Source: UBA6059 sp040222235
Lineage (GTDB): Bacteria; Bacteroidota; Bacteroidia; Cytophagales; Cyclobacteriaceae
Length of the DNA: 64,000 nucleotides
NCBI GenBank assembly: GCA_040222235.1
Contig: JAVKDO010000090.1
Span: 19,035-83,034, forward strand
Direction of reading: 5' to 3'
The notes below the pieces were generated by a model that made no database searches, was not told where the DNA came from, and saw nothing but the letters and a program-made list of their open reading frames with translations. Shown piece after piece: positions 63,984 through 64,000 of this stretch (the stretch's first letter is position 1; the number at the start of each line of letters is the position of its first letter). A program made the translations under genes and the position numbers.

Positions 63984-64000
63984 CAGGTGCTTATCAGGTG

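Overview
This window looks like chromosomal DNA of a Bacteroidota bacterium, most likely a marine Cytophagales-type organism (an inference). The support is a fused SecDF, a BshA bacillithiol glycosyltransferase, a cluster of FKBP lipoproteins of the GldI kind, a CrtD-type carotenoid desaturase, kynurenine 3-monooxygenase, and several TAnnTTTG-type -7 promoter elements. I saw no rRNA, tRNA or CRISPR array.

Layout. 1-9.4 kb: the end of kmo, a TerB-like gene, crtD, and a leftward adaptor-RND-TolC efflux operon followed by an MltF-like transglycosylase. 9.8-15 kb: dxs with an alpha/beta hydrolase, scpA with a flippase-like membrane protein, and ndk. 15.2-24.1 kb: a rightward run of nrnA-like DHH gene, three FKBP lipoproteins, rdgB and udk, then a small membrane protein, secDF and a membrane-anchored unknown. 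24.1-35.6 kb: a Dabb protein, an MFS exporter, a TPR hybrid histidine kinase, DoxX plus a Gfo/Idh/MocA oxidoreductase, a TRAP QM pair without a binding protein, a surface-associated unknown, rlmN and a 4-TM protein. 35.6-44.7 kb: a leftward set of a 2-TM protein, mutL, two rhomboids, and an AT-rich glycosylation module (three tandem PIG-V-like mannosyltransferase paralogues plus a polyprenyl-phosphate GT2). 44.8-53.5 kb: a GH3-like/beta-lactamase fusion with an apparently dead GH3 part, bshA, a sterol-desaturase-family gene, an SDR-like gene, a VWA/MoxR-type pair and an AlbA_2 gene. 53.8-64 kb: a PIN-PhoH gene, a compact island, a DUF4212/sodium-solute symporter pair and acs.

The most unusual region is 55.1-59.6 kb. 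The last 29 bp of the phoH gene are repeated as a direct repeat (28/29 identical) 4,452 bp downstream. Between the copies lie only two overlapping leftward genes: a 1196-residue protein joining a NACHT-type NTPase, about ten membrane segments, a PA-IL-lectin-like beta domain and an intact glycerophosphodiester phosphodiesterase domain, and a small secreted protein. This looks like a mobile cassette inserted at the 3' end of phoH, and it is a candidate undescribed membrane-acting defence or stress system. No integrase is present.

A second, genome-scale signal is the 10-mer TTCCGGTAGG. It occurs 13 times on either strand (about 0.12 expected for equal base frequencies), in several reading phases and once in an intergenic near-palindrome. 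It has the properties of an iterated DNA-level motif, such as an uptake-sequence-like or protein-binding site. It is absent from both the island and the glycosylation module.
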